The notes under the pieces: model-generated | What the model was told of the DNA's origin: nothing | The model's database searches: none | Seen by the model: the letters and a program-made list of their open reading frames with translations, nothing else | DNA from: Actinomycetota bacterium | Lineage (GTDB): Bacteria > Actinomycetota > Actinomycetes > Streptosporangiales > Streptosporangiaceae | Direction of reading: 5' to 3' | Length of the DNA: 32,577 bases | Assembly: GCA_003164955.1 (NCBI GenBank) | Contig: PLRW01000066.1 | Span: 1-32,577 of the forward strand | Part shown: positions 23,343 through 30,957 of the stretch, in pieces | How positions within the stretch are numbered: position 1 is the stretch's first letter | How the letters are laid out: each line of letters begins with the position of its first letter | Made by a program: the position numbers and the translations under genes

Positions 23343-23447
23343 TTGCTGCTGCACCAAGATCAGAAAAGGCCGGTCCCATGATCGGAACCGGCCTTTTAGC
23401 TGCGGTGGAGCTATGGGGATTCGAACCCCAGACCTCCTCCATGCCAT
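23343..23447. repeat. Right attachment repeat inside the intact tRNA-Ala gene (attR)
   Basis: A 105-bp repeat of 19512-19616 (three mismatches). It includes the terminator hairpin and the tRNA from its 3' end to the anticodon loop. On this side the 5' half of the tRNA continues to 23478, so the functional gene is kept here. The offset between repeats is 3831 bp. Confidence 0.92.
23364..23397 (-). terminator. Rho-independent terminator of tRNA-Ala
   Basis: AAAAGGCCGGT (23364-23374) and ACCGGCCTTTT (23387-23397) are exact complements around a 12-base loop and end in a T-run on the minus strand, nine bases past the tRNA. The copy at 19533-19566 has one broken pair. Confidence 0.9.
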
Positions 23448-23478
23448 GGAGGCGCGCTACCAACTGCGCCATAGCCCC
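23406..23478 (-). tRNA. tRNA-Ala (anticodon GGC)
   Basis: The 73-base minus-strand sequence folds into a standard cloverleaf: acceptor GGGGCTA with TAGCTCC (one G-T pair), D arm GCGC-AGTTGGTAG-CGC, anticodon stem CCTCC/GGAGG with loop ATGGCAT, so anticodon GGC reading GCC codons, and T arm TGGGG-TTCGAAT-CCCCA. The discriminator is A and CCA is not encoded. It is the integration site of the island to its left. Confidence 0.96.
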
Positions 23479-23567
23479 TTGCGGTCGGACATGAGCTTAG
23501 CAGCCTCCGGTTGCTGCTCGGTTCCGCTGTCCGGGTACAGGCTCCGGCAGGCCCGGCCCGGCCGGGG

Positions 23568-25367
23568 CTAGCGGCGCTGGCCGGGGCGGTCGGCCTGGGA
23601 CGGCTGGGATGGCCGGGACCCGCTCGCACGGGACGGGGGGCGGGCCGGCCAGTCCTGCCGGGTGTTCGGCTGGCCGGGCGGGGGGACCTGGCGCGGGCGC
23701 AGGCTGGGGGACGGGCGCTGGCCCGGGGGCGGGGAGACGGGTGGCGAATAGAGGGCCGGAGGCTGCTGCGCGGCGTAGTAGGCGCGCGAGGGCCGGTTCC
23801 ACAGCATGATGACGGCGCACAGGCCGATGACCCACTCGATGCCGCTGAACGCCTGGGTCAGGCCGGTCGACGGCGCGTGGGCGTCGATCCCGATGCCGCT
23901 GACGGTGGCAATGAGGAAGATGGCCGTGGCCCAGGCCCGGGCGCGGCGCCGGCCGCGTTTGGTCTCGCGGGCCAGCCAGAGCCACAGGGCGGTCCCGATC
24001 ACCCCGTGGATCAGCAGGACGGCGACGACCGCGCCGACCGCGCCCCGGGCCGCCTGCTGCTGGACGGCGATCACCTGGAGCGCATGCACGGAGGCGAGGC
24101 CCACGATCGCGCCCAGCGCGCTGAGGGCACCACCGATCTGCATCAGCCGCGCCGCGGTGGTCAGCGAGGACGGCATCGGCGGCCAGGCACTCGGCCAGGC
24201 CGGGCCGCCGGGGCCAGCGGGGCCCGCGGATCCGACCGGCCCGGTGGGACCGCCGAGGCCGGCGGCGCGCGGTCGCTGGGTGCTGCGCGCCGGGGTGGAA
24301 CCGCCCCCGGACGGCGTGGAACGCCCGGGGCCCGGGGCCGGGAAGGGGACACGGCCCGGTCCGGATGGCGCACCTCCCTGAGCCTGGGCTGCGCCGTTCG
24401 GCGATGGGGACGGGACACTCCCCTGGCTCCCGGTACTGGCGGGAGCCAGGGGACTGGCGGTACTGGCAGGGCTGGCGGGACTGGCGGGACTGGCGGGCGT
24501 GCGGGCCGCGGCGGCGGCCACGCCGGGCGGCAGCCACGAGTCGCCGAAGTCCCCCAGGTTCCCGGCGGCCTGAATCCGGCAGGATTCGATGATCTCCGCT
24601 GGGCCGGGGCGGTCCGCCGCGTCCTTGGCCAGGCACCGTTCGATCAGCGTGCGCAGCGGCCCGGAGCAGCCGTTCAGGTCCGGCGGCTGGTTCAGCACGC
24701 GGTGCATCAGCGCGGCCACGTGCCCTTCCCCGAACGGCGGCCGGCCGAGCAGCGCGAAGGCCGCGACCGCGCCGAGCGCGAACACGTCGACCGCGGCCGT
24801 GATGGGCAGGCCCCGGATCTGCTCCGGCGCCATGAACTGCGGGGACCCTACGGCCACGCCGCTCTGGGTCAGGTTGGTGGCCTCCGCGGCCCGCGCGATC
24901 CCGAAATCGATAACGCGCGGCCCGTCCGGGGCGAGCAGCACGTTGGACGGCTTGAGATCACGGTGGACGACACCGGCGCCGTGGATCGCCTGCAGCGCCT
25001 CGGCCACCCCGGCCATCAGCAGGATCACCGTGTCGGCGGGCATCGGCCCGTGCTCCGCGACGGCCTGTTGCAGCGACGGGCCCGGCACGTACGCGGTCAC
25101 CAGCCACGGTGGCGTGGCCGTCGGATCGGCGCTCAGCAATTCCGCCGTGTACAGCCCGCGCACCCGCTGGGCGGCCTCGATCTCCTGGCGGAAACGGGAC
25201 CGGAAATCCGGGTCGTCGCCCAGCTCCGGCCGGACAACCTTCAGCGCCACGCGCCGCCCGCCTGGCGTCGACGCCAGGTATACCCGGCCCATCCCCCCGG
25301 CCCCGAGCCGGGCGCGCAGCCGGAAACCGCCGATCTCGACGGGATCGTCACTGGTCAGAGGCTCCAT
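23568..25367 (-). CDS. Membrane-anchored serine/threonine protein kinase (Pkn type)
   Basis: 599 residues. The kinase domain (about 12-265) has the Gly loop LGAGGMGRVY, Lys43 (VALKVV), Glu62, the catalytic loop HRDLKPSNVLL with Asp137, DFGIAR (Asp154), and GSPQFMAPEQ. Then comes a 120-residue Pro/Ala/Ser/Gly linker partly encoded by a 9-bp DNA repeat (24454-24498), about four membrane helices between residues 395 and 535, and a Pro-rich tail. There are no PASTA repeats, so it senses something through its membrane domain rather than peptidoglycan. It should phosphorylate cytoplasmic targets. It begins just right of the tRNA and is not part of the island by composition. Confidence 0.93.
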   Translation of the reverse strand: MEPLTSDDPVEIGGFRLRARLGAGGMGRVYLASTPGGRRVALKVVRPELGDDPDFRSRFRQEIEAAQRVRGLYTAELLSADPTATPPWLVTAYVPGPSLQQAVAEHGPMPADTVILLMAGVAEALQAIHGAGVVHRDLKPSNVLLAPDGPRVIDFGIARAAEATNLTQSGVAVGSPQFMAPEQIRGLPITAAVDVFALGAVAAFALLGRPPFGEGHVAALMHRVLNQPPDLNGCSGPLRTLIERCLAKDAADRPGPAEIIESCRIQAAGNLGDFGDSWLPPGVAAAAARTPASPASPASPASTASPLAPASTGSQGSVPSPSPNGAAQAQGGAPSGPGRVPFPAPGPGRSTPSGGGSTPARSTQRPRAAGLGGPTGPVGSAGPAGPGGPAWPSAWPPMPSSLTTAARLMQIGGALSALGAIVGLASVHALQVIAVQQQAARGAVGAVVAVLLIHGVIGTALWLWLARETKRGRRRARAWATAIFLIATVSGIGIDAHAPSTGLTQAFSGIEWVIGLCAVIMLWNRPSRAYYAAQQPPALYSPPVSPPPGQRPSPSLRPRQVPPPGQPNTRQDWPARPPSRASGSRPSQPSQADRPGQRR

Positions 25368-25727
25368 AGCCGCTCAGCTCGCCCTTCGCCGACAGCGTCC
25401 CCGACCCCGGTCAGCCGCCGGCCAGCCTCGTGCGCTCACCGCCCTCGGCAGCAGGCCCAAGCCCGCCGCCGTTGCCTGGTCTCTTCCCACTCTGACACAT
25501 ACGATTCCATGGCTATCGCCATCGGGTATCGCAAAAGTGTGTATGCCGTCACGTCCCCGGGTACACGCGACGCGCCGGCTAGCGGCAAAGAACCGCCCCG
25601 TGACCGCCGGAAACGTCCGCAGCCGCCCTTCCGCGCCGATAATGGCTGAGGTGCCGATGCCGCCGAACGGGCCCCGGTGGGCGGCTGCCCCGTTGCGGGG
25701 AAAGTTCCGGGAAAAGAGGAGCAAAAG
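25368..25727. other. Gene-free divergent region between kinase and methyltransferase
   Basis: These 360 bp separate two divergent genes and should hold both promoters. I see an ATGGC-TATC-GCCAT inverted repeat (25509-25522) and a locally AT-richer stretch (25490-25550), but no convincing -35/-10 pair and no further ORF with coding character. Confidence 0.4.
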
Positions 25728-26327
25728 ATGGACCAGGCCGCCTGGAACGAACGGTACGCGGGGCCCAGCCTGGTCTGGGGAGCCGGGCCGAACTGTTTCG
25801 TGGCCGAGCAGCTGGCCGCGCTGGAACCGGGCCGGGCTCTCGACCTGGGCACCGGTGAGGGCCGCAACGCGATCTGGCTGGCGGAACGCGGCTGGCAGGT
25901 CACCGGCGTGGACTTCTCGGCGGTGGGCCTGGCCCGGGCGGCCGAACTGGCCCGCCAGCGCGGGGTCGCCGCCGACTGGGTGCAGGCGGACCTGCTCAGC
26001 TACCAGCCCGCCCCGGCCGCGTACGACCTCGTGCTCGTCGCCTACATCCAGCTTCCGGCCGATGAGCTGGCGCACCTGGTCCGGACCGCGGCGACGGCAC
26101 TCGCGCCGGGCGGGACCCTGCTGGCCGTCGGGCACGACCGGGACAACCTCGACCGCGGTTTCGGCGGCCCGCAGTACCCGCACGTGCTCTGGACACCCGC
26201 ATCCGTCGCCGCCGCGCTGGACGGGCTCACCGTCGAGCGCGCGGAGCAGGTGCGGCGGCCCGTGCAGACCGCCAACGGCGAGCGGGTGGCCATCGACACA
26301 CTGGTCCGGGCCGGCCGGCCCGCGTAA
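25728..26327 (+). CDS. Class I SAM-dependent methyltransferase (TehB-like)
   Basis: 199 residues from ATG 25728, with GAGGAG upstream. It begins MDQAAWNERYAGPSLVWGAGPN, here the WNERYA and LVWGAGPN motifs typical of the TehB/UbiE-like small methyltransferases. SAM motif I is ALDLGTGEGRNAIWLA, then VTGVDFS and the YDLVLVAYIQLP strand, with APGGTLLAVGHD at the end. Relatives act on tellurite, thiopurines or small metabolites. The FMN reductase starts 14 bp downstream, so the two form an operon and may act together in detoxification. Confidence 0.9.
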   Translation: MDQAAWNERYAGPSLVWGAGPNCFVAEQLAALEPGRALDLGTGEGRNAIWLAERGWQVTGVDFSAVGLARAAELARQRGVAADWVQADLLSYQPAPAAYDLVLVAYIQLPADELAHLVRTAATALAPGGTLLAVGHDRDNLDRGFGGPQYPHVLWTPASVAAALDGLTVERAEQVRRPVQTANGERVAIDTLVRAGRPA

Positions 26328-26341
26328 TTGACAGGACACAC

Positions 26342-26926
26342 ATGCTCATTCAGGTCATCTCCAGCACCACCCGCGAGGGCCGCTTCAGCGAGAAGGTCGC
26401 CTCCTGGGTGACCGAGCACCTGCAGGCCCGCGAGGACTTCGAGATCGAGCATGTCGATCTGCGCCATCATCCGCTGCCGTTCTTCGACGGGATCGCCCCG
26501 GCCCGGGCGCCCCGCGAGTACGCGAGCGCGGAGGTCGAGCGGCTGGGACGGACACTGGACCGGGCCGACGGGTTCATCGTGCTGACCGCCGAGTACAACC
26601 ACGGCTACCCGGCGGTGCTCAAAAACGCGATGGACTGGACGTTCGTAGAGTGGCGGCGGAAGCCCATCTCGTTCGTCGGCTGGGGCAACGTCGGCGGGGC
26701 CCGCGCCATCGAGCAGTTGCGGCTGGTCGCCGTCGAGTTCGAGATGGCGCCGCTGCGGCACGCGGTGCACATCCTGCCGGAGGTCATGATGGCCAGCCGG
26801 CAGAGCGCCGATCCCGGGGACACGACCGCGTTCGCGCCGCTCGAACCGCGGCTCAAGCTGCTGGCCGACGACCTGACCTGGTGGGCCGACGCGCTGAGCG
26901 CCGCCCGCCGCCTCGAGCAGCCATAG
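26342..26926 (+). CDS. NADPH-dependent FMN reductase family protein
   Basis: 194 residues. A flavodoxin-like fold: ISSTTREGRFSEKVASWV is the phosphate loop for FMN and LTAEYNHGYPAVLKNAMDW is the family signature (usually PEYNxxxPxxLKNAIDW). FVGWGNVGGARAIEQLR follows. It should pass electrons from NAD(P)H to FMN, quinones, azo or nitro compounds. It shares an operon with the methyltransferase upstream (14-bp gap, ATG 26342). Confidence 0.92.
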   Translation: MLIQVISSTTREGRFSEKVASWVTEHLQAREDFEIEHVDLRHHPLPFFDGIAPARAPREYASAEVERLGRTLDRADGFIVLTAEYNHGYPAVLKNAMDWTFVEWRRKPISFVGWGNVGGARAIEQLRLVAVEFEMAPLRHAVHILPEVMMASRQSADPGDTTAFAPLEPRLKLLADDLTWWADALSAARRLEQP

Positions 26927-26979
26927 CCGCGCCGCCCGCCACGGCCACCGGATCCACGGAGGCCACCACAGTTGGCCGA

Positions 26980-27099
26980 TCAGGCTTTGGCTTCAAGCTG
27001 CTCTTGCCTGGCTTCGATGACTTCGGTGCGGGTGACCCAGCTCGGGTGCCCCGGTCTGGACGCGAGGCTCGTGAACCACTCCGAGCCGTGCGTCCTCAT
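26980..27099 (-). CDS. Possible 39-residue protein overlapping the ORF at 26993-27211
   Basis: The frame from ATG 27099 ends at TGA 26980-26982 and reads like real protein (EWFTSLASRPGHPSWVTRTE, then VIEARQEQLEAKA). It lies one frame away from the C-terminal half of the neighbouring small ORF, whose own second half looks like random Arg/His-rich sequence. Either there are two overlapping tiny genes, or one gene has a frameshift near 27095. No family recognised. Confidence 0.4.
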   Translation of the reverse strand: MRTHGSEWFTSLASRPGHPSWVTRTEVIEARQEQLEAKA

Positions 27100-27211
27100 G
27101 ATGCGCGTACGCGTTGGCGGCGCGGGTCGCCAGCTCCTGCGCATTGCTGGCGTTGGCCAGGCTGGCCTCGTAGGCGAGGCGGGACAGCTTTGCGGTGTCG
27201 GTGGTCTTCAT
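26993..27211 (-). CDS. Small hypothetical protein
   Basis: 72 residues from ATG 27211, with AGGATGGAG upstream. The first 40 residues form an amphipathic Ala-rich helix region (KLSRLAYEASLANASNAQEL) with good codon use; the rest (after about residue 42) loses coding character, while the frame of 26980-27099 gains it. The intended product may be the first part joined to that ORF by a frameshift. The start region is duplicated 43 bp upstream. Function unknown. Confidence 0.45.
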   Translation of the reverse strand: MKTTDTAKLSRLAYEASLANASNAQELATRAANAYAHHEDARLGVVHEPRVQTGAPELGHPHRSHRSQARAA

Positions 27212-27268
27212 GATGCTCCATCCTTAACAGCTTTACGGCGCCGGTGATCTTCATGATGCTCCATCCTT
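27183..27268. repeat. 43-bp tandem duplication of a ribosome site and start codon
   Basis: On the minus strand AAGGATGGAGCATCATGAAG starts both 27268-27226 and 27225-27183; the first 21 bases are identical and the rest differ at about five positions. Each copy has its own ribosome site and ATG. Because 43 is not a multiple of three, the upstream start reads out of frame. The stretch 27269-27320 beyond it is AT-rich and likely holds the promoter. Confidence 0.85.
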
Positions 27269-27500
27269 TTCACTCTCTGTTATTAAGTCTATACACAGCG
27301 TACATCCTGGCATTAGGGGAGAATGACCGGGAAATCAGAGTCAAACGTCACCCAACGTGATGCTCTGGACCCTCGGCGACCAAGCGCCCCCTGAGCCTCA
27401 GGTGACCCAGGGGAATCGCCTCGTGGGCCGGGGCGCTGAGCACCGGCCGCCGCCCCGGGCATCCGTAGACATCTCTGCGCCAGAGACCCTAGGGTGGCAA

Positions 27501-27521
27501 TCATCCGGAGTGACCGGATGA
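27501..27521. promoter_or_regulatory. Inverted repeat TCATCCGG-AGTGA-CCGGATGA
   Basis: A perfect 8-bp inverted repeat with 5-bp spacer, directly beside the CGGACA-type operator and 65 bp before the amidohydrolase start. It may be a second regulator site or a short hairpin in the leader. Confidence 0.55.
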
Positions 27522-27535
27522 CGGACATTTGTCCG
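27522..27535. promoter_or_regulatory. Palindromic operator CGGACATTTGTCCG (copy 1)
   Basis: A perfect CGGACA-TT-TGTCCG palindrome 50 bp before the amidohydrolase start. With flanks it matches the site at 32170-32183 at 15 of 16 bases (ACGGACAYTTGTCCGC), and no other promoter I checked in the window has it. An IclR-family protein, encoded beside the second copy, is the likely binder. Confidence 0.65.
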
Positions 27536-27585
27536 CGATGGATGCGGGGGCGCACGGCTCCGGCATTTCCCGGGGAGCGAGAGCC

Positions 27586-29037
27586 ATGGGTGAACCAGCT
27601 GACTTCCAGGCCGGGCGGCCGGTGGTGCTGCGCGGCGGAACGGTCCTGGCCATGGACGACACCCGGTCGGTGCGGCCGGGTACCGACGTGCTCGTCTCCG
27701 GGGACACGATCGCGGCCGTCGGCCCGCAACTGACCGTGCCGGACGGCACCGTGGAGATCGACGCCACGGACGGCATCGTCATGCCCGGCATGATCGACAC
27801 GCACCGGCACATGTGGCAGACGGCCATGCGCGGCTACGGCGCGGACTGGACACTGACGCAGTATTTCGTCTGGTACTACCTGGAGTCCGGCAAGCACTTC
27901 CGGCCCGAGGACGTGCACGCGGGCAACCGGCTCGCCGCGATCGAGGCGATCGACGCCGGCGTCACGACGTGCGTCGACTGGTCACACGGGCTGCAGACCA
28001 TCGCGCACGCCGAGGCCGCCGTGGACGCGCTCCGGTCGGTGCCGGGCCGGTACGTACTCGCCTACGGCAACATCCAGCAGGGACCCTGGGAATGGGCGAC
28101 GTCGGCGGACTTCCGCGCGTTCGCCCGGGACGTGCTGGCCGTCGGCGACGACATGTTCGGCTTCCAGATCGCCTTCGACGTCACCGGCGACCCGTCCTTC
28201 CCGGAGAAGGCGGCCTACGAGGTGGCGCGCGACCTGGGCGTGCCCGTCACCACCCACGCGGGCGTGTGGGGCGCGACCAACGACGACGGGATCCGGCTGG
28301 CGCACGAGGGCGGCTTCCTCGACGAGTCCAGCATCTTCGTGCACGCGGCCACGCTGTCGGCGGACTCCTACCACCGCATCGCCGCGAGCGGCGGATCGGT
28401 GTCGGTCTCCACCGAGAGTGAGCAGAGCGCGGGGCAGGGCTACCCGCCCACCTGGGCGCTGCGCGCCCACGGCATCCCGGTCTCGCTGTCCATGGACACC
28501 AGCGTCTGGTGGAGCGGCGACCTGTTCTCCGCGATGCGTTCCACCCTGGGCGCCGACCGGTCGCGCGAGCACATGGAGGCGCACGCCAAGGGCGAGACCG
28601 TCACGAACGCGAGCCTTCGCGCGGAACACGTCGTCGCGTGGGCCACCCGCGGCGGGGCCCACGCGCTCGGCCGGGACGCGAGTCTCGGCAGCCTCGAGCC
28701 GGGCAAGAAGGCCGACGTCGTGCTGATCAAGAACGACGCCTCGCCGGTGTCGTTCCCCATGCTGAACCCGTACGGCCACGTCGCGTTCCAGGCCCAGCGC
28801 GGCGACGTGCACACCGTCATCGTCGACGGCCGCGTGGTCAAGCACGATCACCGCCTGGTCGGCATCGACCTGGCGGCGGTCCGGCGCGAGATAGCGGCGA
28901 CGGTCGGGTACCTGCAGGCGACACTGGGCGACGAGGCATGGGCCAAGGGCATGAGCCCGGACGTCCCCGAAACGAAGATCCTCGACAACCCCTACACCTA
29001 CACCGAGTACCACAGCGGCAGCACGCACGGGCAGTGA
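27586..29037 (+). CDS. Amidohydrolase of the ATZ/TRZ-cytosine deaminase group
   Basis: 483 residues from ATG 27586, preceded by GGGGAG; the frame is open to 27529 but that would place the start over the operator. The metal-binding residues are His73 and His75 (DTHRH), His224 (VTTHAGV), His253 (FVHAATL) and Asp304 (SMDTSVW). The usual ends are present: VLRGGTVLAMDD at the N-terminus and LGSLEPGKKADVVLI near the C-terminus. It should hydrolyse C-N bonds such as deamination or dechlorination of rings. It stands alone on the plus strand, facing the MDR gene. Its promoter shares a palindrome with the CoA-transferase operon. Confidence 0.93.
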   Translation: MGEPADFQAGRPVVLRGGTVLAMDDTRSVRPGTDVLVSGDTIAAVGPQLTVPDGTVEIDATDGIVMPGMIDTHRHMWQTAMRGYGADWTLTQYFVWYYLESGKHFRPEDVHAGNRLAAIEAIDAGVTTCVDWSHGLQTIAHAEAAVDALRSVPGRYVLAYGNIQQGPWEWATSADFRAFARDVLAVGDDMFGFQIAFDVTGDPSFPEKAAYEVARDLGVPVTTHAGVWGATNDDGIRLAHEGGFLDESSIFVHAATLSADSYHRIAASGGSVSVSTESEQSAGQGYPPTWALRAHGIPVSLSMDTSVWWSGDLFSAMRSTLGADRSREHMEAHAKGETVTNASLRAEHVVAWATRGGAHALGRDASLGSLEPGKKADVVLIKNDASPVSFPMLNPYGHVAFQAQRGDVHTVIVDGRVVKHDHRLVGIDLAAVRREIAATVGYLQATLGDEAWAKGMSPDVPETKILDNPYTYTEYHSGSTHGQ

Positions 29038-29061
29038 GCGGGCTTTCCCGGGGGACAGCGG

Positions 29062-30036
29062 CTAGTAGGTGACCACGATGCGGACGGGGGCCTCGCCGCG
29101 GGCCTGGCGCTCCCAGGCCTGCGAGATGCCGTCGAGCGAGGCCGACTCGAAGTCCACGCTCAGCTGGCCCGCGCTGGCGTGGGAGAGCACCGCGTTGAGC
29201 GCGTCCGCGCGCTGCGACCCGGTGAGCTCGTTGTTGGTGTAGCCCAGCAGGCGCAGGCAGCGGCTGCGGATGGTCGAGCTGTCGATCGGGGCGGTCTCGC
29301 AGGCGGCGCTGCCCAGCTGGACCAGCCGCCCGTAATGCCGGAGGGTGCGCAGCGCCCCGGCCGCCGGGGCTCCGAACAGCGGATCGATCACCAGGTCCGC
29401 CGGCCCGTCGCTGGCCTCGGCGAACCGCCGGGCCAGTTCGGCCACGTCGTCGGTGTCCAGCCGGACCACGGCGTCCGCGCCGCAGCGCCGGGCCCGTTCG
29501 GCCGCGCCGTCGGACCGGCAGCCCGCGATCACCCGCCGCGCGCCGCACAGCCGTGCCGCCCGGACCGCGACCTGGCCGACCGTGCCGCCCGCGCCGAGCA
29601 CGATGACCTGCTCACCGGGGTGCAGCTCACCGCGCCACGTCAGGGCCATCCAGGCCGCCACCGCAGACAGGCCCAGGGCCGCGACAAGCTCTGGTTTCAC
29701 GTCGAACCCGAGCGGGACCAGATCCGCCTCGGCCACGGAGCAGCACTCGCGCAGGCTCCCGTCGCCCGGCGCCATCCCGGCGCGGGTGGAAAACCACGCC
29801 ATCGTGCCGGAGGGGACGCTGGTGGAGTTGAGGACCAGGCCCACACCCTGCACGCCGGGCACATACGGCAGCTCCGGAGGGCCGAAGTAGGACGTGCCGC
29901 TCGCGCAGAGCAGATCCAGCGGCGTGATCGGGGCCGCCCTGAGCTCAACCAGCGCCTCACCGGGGCCAACGTCCGGCGGCTGCCATTGCTCCACCTCCGG
30001 GGCACTCCGGTGCCCGCGCAGGACGGCGGCTCGCAT
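29062..30036 (-). CDS. Quinone-oxidoreductase-like MDR protein (zinc-free alcohol dehydrogenase family)
   Basis: 324 residues from ATG 30036. The GroES-like N-terminus (MRAAVLRGHR, LDLLCASGTSYFGPPELPYVPG) is followed by the NADPH-binding segment VIVLGAGGTVGQVAVRAARL and DLVIDPLFGAPAAGALR. The catalytic zinc ligands of alcohol dehydrogenases are not seen, so this is the quinone reductase/enoyl reductase type. It lies 87 bp after the citryl-CoA lyase gene in the same direction and may be part of that operon. Confidence 0.92.
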   Translation of the reverse strand: MRAAVLRGHRSAPEVEQWQPPDVGPGEALVELRAAPITPLDLLCASGTSYFGPPELPYVPGVQGVGLVLNSTSVPSGTMAWFSTRAGMAPGDGSLRECCSVAEADLVPLGFDVKPELVAALGLSAVAAWMALTWRGELHPGEQVIVLGAGGTVGQVAVRAARLCGARRVIAGCRSDGAAERARRCGADAVVRLDTDDVAELARRFAEASDGPADLVIDPLFGAPAAGALRTLRHYGRLVQLGSAACETAPIDSSTIRSRCLRLLGYTNNELTGSQRADALNAVLSHASAGQLSVDFESASLDGISQAWERQARGEAPVRIVVTY

Positions 30037-30123
30037 GAGCTCACCTTACGCAGATTCGATCAGGTGAAAGCCGCAATCAGGGCCAGCACGGCCAGTCCCG
30101 GCGCCGCGGCGGCGCACCGGAGC

Positions 30124-30957
30124 TCACGTCGCATCAGGTCCGTTCGGGATGGGCGGAATGTATTCGGCGTGGCGATCGACGGTCATGTAGATCGAGTTGG
30201 CGATCGGCCGGCGGATTTCCTCGGCGATGTGGCCGAGCAGGCCGGCGCACCGGGCCAGCAGCACCACGCCGCGGAGCAGTTCCAGCGGTAGCCCGAGGTC
30301 GGCCAGGGCCGCGCCGCTGACGCCGGCGCCGTTCAGCGGCAGCCGTTTGCCGAGGACCTGGGGGTGCACGCGCCCGATCGCCTCGAACAGGGCCAGATGC
30401 GGGCCGTACAGACCCTCCTCGCGGGCGATGCCGATGATCCGCGGCGTCCTCGGGTCGCCCTCCTTGTGCACCGGATGGCCCAGGCCGGGCACGAAACGGC
30501 CGGCGCCCGTGCCATCGACGCCCATGCAATCGGCGACGGCACGCACGGCCAGGGCGTCCCAGCCCTCGTCGTCGGCGGGGAGCGGGCCGGCCGCCTGCAG
30601 GACGCCGGCCAGGAAGCGGCCGGTGTCCTCGGTCACGCCGAGGAAGCGCGAGCCGCCGCCGAGGATGCCCGCGGCCAGCGCGCCCTGGATCGCGTCCGGC
30701 GCGCTCAGGTAGGTCAGCCGCGCCGCGATCGCGGTCGGCGTGAACCCGTGGTCGGCCAGCCCGAGCAGGACCGTCTCGAACAGGCGCGTCTGCTGCGGGG
30801 TCGGGCGCTGCAGGGTAATCAGCCAGTACGCGAGCTCGCCGAAGCTGACGTTCCCCATGAGGTCGCGCGCCAGGTCCTGGCCGAGCAGGGTGATCGTCGT
30901 GCCCTCGGAGGTGCCGAGTGAGGTCGGGAAAGAAGGGACGGGCTGGTCAGTGCTCAT
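30124..30957 (-). CDS. Citryl-CoA lyase / citrate synthase-like protein
   Basis: 277 residues from ATG 30957. The motif GLGHPVHKEGDPRTPRI (His161) corresponds to the GFGHxVxKxxDPR of citrate synthases, and LPLNGAGVSGAALADLG to the acidic catalytic segment; GLLGHIAEE is also conserved. At under 300 residues it lacks the small N-terminal parts of true citrate synthase, as in citryl-CoA lyases. It would cleave a citryl- or citramalyl-type CoA ester to an oxoacid and acyl-CoA. Its start overlaps the stop codon of the CoA-transferase gene (ATGA), which suggests that the transferase makes its substrate. Confidence 0.9.
   Translation of the reverse strand: MSTDQPVPSFPTSLGTSEGTTITLLGQDLARDLMGNVSFGELAYWLITLQRPTPQQTRLFETVLLGLADHGFTPTAIAARLTYLSAPDAIQGALAAGILGGGSRFLGVTEDTGRFLAGVLQAAGPLPADDEGWDALAVRAVADCMGVDGTGAGRFVPGLGHPVHKEGDPRTPRIIGIAREEGLYGPHLALFEAIGRVHPQVLGKRLPLNGAGVSGAALADLGLPLELLRGVVLLARCAGLLGHIAEEIRRPIANSIYMTVDRHAEYIPPIPNGPDAT

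Larger units (their letters stand above)
19617..23447. mobile_element. 3.8-kb genomic island integrated in tRNA-Ala(GGC)
   Basis: Bounded by 105-bp direct repeats and next to the intact tRNA-Ala gene. Contents from left to right: a gap without genes (19617-19804), the SLOG-membrane gene, the TIR-CD225 gene (both minus strand), a non-coding stretch with palindromes (22450-22973), an IS630-type transposase remnant and the last 51 codons of a tyrosine recombinase ending 15 bp before the right repeat. The base composition is visibly less GC-rich than the flanks. This is the layout of an integrative element that has lost its own mobility but kept a defence-like cargo. Confidence 0.88.
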
